This document shows, in pieces, positions 61,284 through 64,000 of a stretch of 64,000 bases of DNA. The stretch's first letter is position 1. Each line of letters begins with the position of its first letter. Both the position numbers and the translations under genes were made by a program. The notes under the pieces are model-generated. The model ran no database searches. It was not told where the DNA came from and was given only the letters and a program-made list of their open reading frames with translations. This stretch comes from JBFHIJ01 sp041596515. GTDB lineage: Bacteria; Bacteroidota; Ignavibacteria; Kapaibacteriales; UBA2268. Location of the stretch: contig JBFHIJ010000001.1 of assembly GCA_041596515.1 (NCBI GenBank), positions 62,001 to 126,000 on the forward strand. The letters run 5' to 3'.

Positions 61284-62258
61284 ATGCAAGATTTAATTAA
61301 AATAACTGCTTTAGCGATAACTCTTTTATTGGTAACAATAAGCAATTTAATGTCAGAAGAAAAATATATCATGAAGTCAGGTGATATATATTATGGTGAA
61401 GTTATTTCCGAAGATGTCAACGCTTTTACAATTCGTGAATATGATTCTGATTTTATGATTCAGTTGCAGAAGAAGCAAATTGAAAAAATTGAACCTCTGT
61501 ACTTCAATATTATTACTAAAAATGCTTTTGAAATCAAAGGTTATATAGTAGAAAAACATCCGGAATTTTTGAAAGTAAAGACTTCTGATGGTGTAATCTT
61601 TGAAGTAGCTCGAGCACAAATTCAACAAATGACATTTATAGATGACCCTATAGATACTTGGCCTGCTAACGAACCAAAAATATCTAAACTTTCTTCTAAT
61701 CAAATTGATAATCAAAACACAGAAGACATAAAGGCTAAACCACAAAAATATAGAGGTGTGCCTCAAGTTCACTTACATGAGGAAGAAGAGAAAAGCTTAG
61801 GTGATAATTTTGCATTTATTGGTGCGGGTTTGGGAACGCCTGCAGTGATAAACCTAATTGGAGGATATCATCTTGATTTTTGCACGCTTAGGGTACATGG
61901 CTCTTTCGGTGGATATTATTCAGGAGCTCAGTCAACTGTATTTTTTAATCTGATTGAACTATTTTCTAATAAACTTAGCATTAAAGTAGGAGTAAATAGT
62001 GGTTTTTGGATAGAGGCAAGAAAAGATGAATATCCAGAATACCATTATCATAAAGATCGAAATGACAGATTAGTTGAGGTCTATACTTCTTACAAAGAAT
62101 ATATTAAAAAGACCGGATATTACTACTATGGCGGATGCGTGAACTTAAGTATTTGGGGATTCTTTATGGAGGTTGGATTTTCTGAAGGAACAGGAATCGG
62201 ATCAACTGTGCTATTCCAAGGGCAAGTAGGATTTACTTACAGTTTCGATTTAAAATAG
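61284..62258 (+). CDS. Outer-membrane beta-barrel protein with N-terminal beta repeat units
   Basis: 324 aa. Signal peptide at 1-24; two beta units of the form GDxYYGEVxSE/KNAFEIKGYIVEK, a linker, then a barrel ending YSFDLK. The gene is the intact paralogue of the frameshifted gene at 26425-27328: the unit order and the tail GCVNLSIWGFFMEVGF match the barrel end there. Function unknown; surface protein. Confidence 0.7.
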   Translation: MQDLIKITALAITLLLVTISNLMSEEKYIMKSGDIYYGEVISEDVNAFTIREYDSDFMIQLQKKQIEKIEPLYFNIITKNAFEIKGYIVEKHPEFLKVKTSDGVIFEVARAQIQQMTFIDDPIDTWPANEPKISKLSSNQIDNQNTEDIKAKPQKYRGVPQVHLHEEEEKSLGDNFAFIGAGLGTPAVINLIGGYHLDFCTLRVHGSFGGYYSGAQSTVFFNLIELFSNKLSIKVGVNSGFWIEARKDEYPEYHYHKDRNDRLVEVYTSYKEYIKKTGYYYYGGCVNLSIWGFFMEVGFSEGTGIGSTVLFQGQVGFTYSFDLK

Positions 62259-62283
62259 AAAATAATATACCCAAAAGAATTTA

Positions 62284-62316
62284 AGAGATGCCACAATTGT
62301 AGTGTCTCTTTTTTTA
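62284..62316 (+). terminator. Terminator of the 61284-62258 gene
   Basis: Imperfect stem starting AGAGATG with TGTCTCT (two wobbles and one mismatch further in) followed by a T7 run. It overlaps the last bases of the convergent DUF6485 gene. Confidence 0.6.
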
Positions 62317-62517
62317 TACTTTGCCTTCGTTGACGAGTTTTGCAAAATGTTCAAATGATCTGTCGTAAGTTTTCTCAGCGTCAATGGGAAAGAAACAAGC
62401 AGGCATTTGTCTTGATTTTAGATGATATGCTACGCAATCACAGCAGATACCTTTTCTGGCACATGGCTCGTAACTGCAATTACAATGTGATAAGTTTTGT
62501 GTTTTTTTGCATTCCAT
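62314..62517 (-). CDS. DUF6485 family cysteine-rich small protein
   Basis: 67 aa with nine cysteines, in the pattern CKKTQNLSHCNCSYEPCARKGICCDCVAYHLKSRQMPACFFP. It looks like a metal-binding, probably zinc or iron, protein of the DUF6485 family. It is the last gene of a minus-strand group, 35 bp after a DksA-like gene. Function unknown. Confidence 0.75.
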   Translation of the reverse strand: MECKKTQNLSHCNCSYEPCARKGICCDCVAYHLKSRQMPACFFPIDAEKTYDRSFEHFAKLVNEGKV

Positions 62518-62552
62518 AAGTATACTTGAGTGGTAGTAAAATAATACTTAAA

Positions 62553-62870
62553 CTAGCGTGAGCAGTTAACGCAGTATGGATTTTCAGGAATAAATAAAAT
62601 TCTCTCTAAAGGGATTTGCTTGCCGCAATTTTTACATTTGCCAAACTCTTCTGTGCCTACTTTGTTAAGCATAAACTCTAATTTATTAAGCTTATCTTTT
62701 GCCTGTTTAAGCGTTTTTTCTGCAACTCCCTGGTTTTGAATTGCTTCCATACGCGAAAGCCGACCAATAGCACAATCCGGTTCTATCGGCTGCATGATTT
62801 CTTCTAACTCAGTTATAGATTCCTTAGCGGCCTCTATTTCTGAAATGATTTTGTCTCTAATATCTTGCAT
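62553..62870 (-). CDS. DksA/TraR family zinc-finger protein
   Basis: 105 aa. Coiled-coil N-terminal half and a C-terminal four-cysteine zinc finger, CKNCGKQIPLERILFIPENPYCVNC. The coiled coil carries the acidic and Asp/Glu-rich tip expected of RNA polymerase secondary-channel binders (EEIMQPIEPDCAIGRLSRMEAIQ). It probably modulates transcription. Fifteen bp after the PorV/PorQ-like gene. Confidence 0.85.
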   Translation of the reverse strand: MQDIRDKIISEIEAAKESITELEEIMQPIEPDCAIGRLSRMEAIQNQGVAEKTLKQAKDKLNKLEFMLNKVGTEEFGKCKNCGKQIPLERILFIPENPYCVNCSR

Positions 62871-62885
62871 AAATTAAGTACTCTC

Positions 62886-63848
62886 TTATAGAATGTCAAA
62901 AGCTAAAGAAAATCTATGCAAAGTAGCGGCACTTCCGTAACGTGCAAAACCATAATCAAAAGTGAAGTTGCTACCTTTAATGCCAACTCCGGCAGATATT
63001 CCCGAAAGGCCTTTGTCAAAATCAGGAGTGGAATACTGGCGAACCTGATTGTCATAACCAAGTCTTACCATTATTATTTTGCCCAAATAAAGTTCCCCTG
63101 CGATAGCAAAGCTTTTTAGCTTATCAGTAAATTTATCTGTTTCATCAGCCAAGTGATGAAAAGAAGCATTTACAAGCAAAGGAAGACCTTTAAGTCTGTG
63201 ATTCATACCAATTCTGATATCTAAAGGTAAATCTTCTGACTCATTACCATATTTGGAAAGTTGTGTTCCGGCATGAAGCACAGATAAACCAAAGTTAGAT
63301 CTGCCGTCTTTAAGAGCATAAAAAATACCTGCATCTAAAGCCAAAGCTGAAGAGCTAACCTCTTCCAAATTGGAATAAATAAACTTAGCAGTTACACCAT
63401 AGTATAAATTTGAATCTAAAATATTCGAATAAGTACCGGAAAAAGCAAGGTTATTTGCACCAAAGGTTTCACCGTTTTTGAAACCGCTTGCATCTGCATA
63501 GTCAAACGATCCGTAGTTTGTGTAAGCTACAGAGGCTGCCCAGTAAGCAGTATTTTCTTTATCTTCGCTAATTGGAGAAATAAAGGACACATTACCCGAA
63601 TTAATATCTGCTGCGTGCTTCAAGAAAGTAACTGCAAATCTGTTATTCTCTACAGTAGAAATTGTAGCAGGATTAAAATAATGCGCAGTAGGGTCATCTT
63701 TCATAGAAACCATACATCCTGCCAAAGCAGCACTTCTTGCACTCATAGATTCTCTAACGAAATTGAAAGGAGTGTATGCCTGTGCATTTGCTTCATAAAA
63801 AAACACGCTACAAACAAATAGGAGTAAAAGTATCTTTATTTTATTCAT
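62886..63848 (-). CDS. PorV/PorQ family outer-membrane protein
   Basis: 320 aa with a signal peptide ending near NAQA. The opening FNFVRESMSARSAALAGCMVSMKDDPTAHYFNPATIS is characteristic of PorV/PorQ (FadL-like) barrels, and strand after strand follow to the last LAFDIL. Family members act in the T9SS attachment complex or as general barrels. It fits with the two T9SS-sorted enzymes in the window. Co-transcribed with DksA-like and thioesterase genes. Confidence 0.8.
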   Translation of the reverse strand: MNKIKILLLLFVCSVFFYEANAQAYTPFNFVRESMSARSAALAGCMVSMKDDPTAHYFNPATISTVENNRFAVTFLKHAADINSGNVSFISPISEDKENTAYWAASVAYTNYGSFDYADASGFKNGETFGANNLAFSGTYSNILDSNLYYGVTAKFIYSNLEEVSSSALALDAGIFYALKDGRSNFGLSVLHAGTQLSKYGNESEDLPLDIRIGMNHRLKGLPLLVNASFHHLADETDKFTDKLKSFAIAGELYLGKIIMVRLGYDNQVRQYSTPDFDKGLSGISAGVGIKGSNFTFDYGFARYGSAATLHRFSLAFDIL

Positions 63849-63875
63849 GGTTCGAATCCGAAATAATTTCCAATG

Positions 63876-64000
63876 TTAGCTATTGCTACTTTCAGTATTG
63901 ATATTTTCCAGTAAATCAATAAATGATTTAGGAGGTCTTACAGGTCTCATGGTTTTTTGATCCATAAATGAGTGGACTGTATAGCCTTTTGATAGTATCG
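63876..64000 (-). CDS. Acyl-CoA thioesterase-like protein (C-terminal part, cut by window end)
   Basis: 41 codons up to the window edge, stop TAA at 63876-63878. The line SKGYTVHSFMDQKTMRPVRPPKSFIDLL fits the end of YbgC/FadM-type hotdog-fold (4HBT) thioesterases, where the sequence G.T.H...D....RPPK is near the C-terminus. Its start lies beyond the window. It precedes the PorV/PorQ-like gene by 27 bp. Confidence 0.55.
   Translation of the reverse strand, partial: ILSKGYTVHSFMDQKTMRPVRPPKSFIDLLENINTESSNS

Noticed and set aside
1..64000. CRISPR array, prophage, insertion sequence or transposase
   Set aside because: No regular spaced repeats and no transposase, integrase, capsid or terminase reading frames were seen.

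Overview
The window is an AT-rich (low-GC) bacterial chromosome segment from the FCB group, most likely the Bacteroidota/Ignavibacteria/Kapabacteria side. Four things point there. Two secreted enzymes carry C-terminal type IX secretion (T9SS) sorting domains, and a PorV/PorQ-family protein is present. Four to five promoters fit TTG-N19/20-TANNTTTG, the promoter form of that phylum's primary sigma factor. Families such as DUF2141, DUF4252 and a TPR/WYL cluster are typical. A full flagellar rod, ring and hook-junction operon is also present, which is unusual among classical Bacteroidetes but known in Ignavibacteria-like lineages. There are no rRNA genes, phage or IS elements, and no CRISPR array.

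Layout. (1) 1-7.3 kb: rluB-like pseudouridine synthase, then a divergent inositol operon: NTP transferase (IPCT-like), DUF2141, ATP-grasp, CDP-alcohol phosphatidyltransferase, flippase-like membrane protein, HAD hydrolase and myo-inositol-1-phosphate synthase. It looks like a CDP-inositol route to an inositol lipid or solute, behind a recognisable promoter with a palindromic operator at the start site. (2) 7.4-12.4 kb: TolC, MlaC-like, MMPL/RND transporter and TetR, probably a lipid or hydrophobe export operon. (3) 21.5-12.5 kb, minus strand: one nearly gapless 8-gene run, rng, dxr, rseP, surE, a small HD-GYP-N-like protein, an HDOD protein, a GAF-PAS histidine kinase and a receiver-kinase hybrid. 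(4) 21.6-22.4 kb: two almost identical SRP RNA genes and tRNA-Arg(UCU). (5) 22.7-39.9 kb: mixed metabolic and envelope genes: MFS transporter, T9SS-exported GH51 arabinofuranosidase, a frameshifted outer-membrane protein, ECF sigma/anti-sigma/DUF4252, M1 aminopeptidase, aldo/keto reductase, a probable stray FliK, arginine decarboxylase and a TPR-WYL-toroid operon. (6) 40.1-48.5 kb: accessory genes: an SRPBCC-metallo-beta-lactamase fusion, an MFS pump, a helicase-nuclease, and an OLD-type ATPase/TOPRIM nuclease paired with an Abi_C-like protein, a plausible phage-defence module. (7) 48.8-58.7 kb: flagellar operon: a small unknown gene, flgF, flgG, flgA, flgH, flgI, flgJ (with a transglycosylase domain), flgN, a four-helix-bundle (S23/Avd-like) protein, flgK, flgL, motA and a small barrel protein. 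(8) 58.9-64 kb: YyaL-type thioredoxin-domain protein, a paralogue of the frameshifted outer-membrane protein, and a minus-strand group of thioesterase (cut by the window edge), PorV/PorQ-like, DksA-like and DUF6485 genes.

The strongest candidates for something undescribed are the OLD/Abi_C pair beside the helicase-nuclease, the four-helix-bundle protein inside the flagellar operon, the SRPBCC-MBL fusion, and the duplicated SRP RNA genes whose flanks have diverged while the RNAs have not. All family assignments rest on reading motifs by eye; no database search was run.
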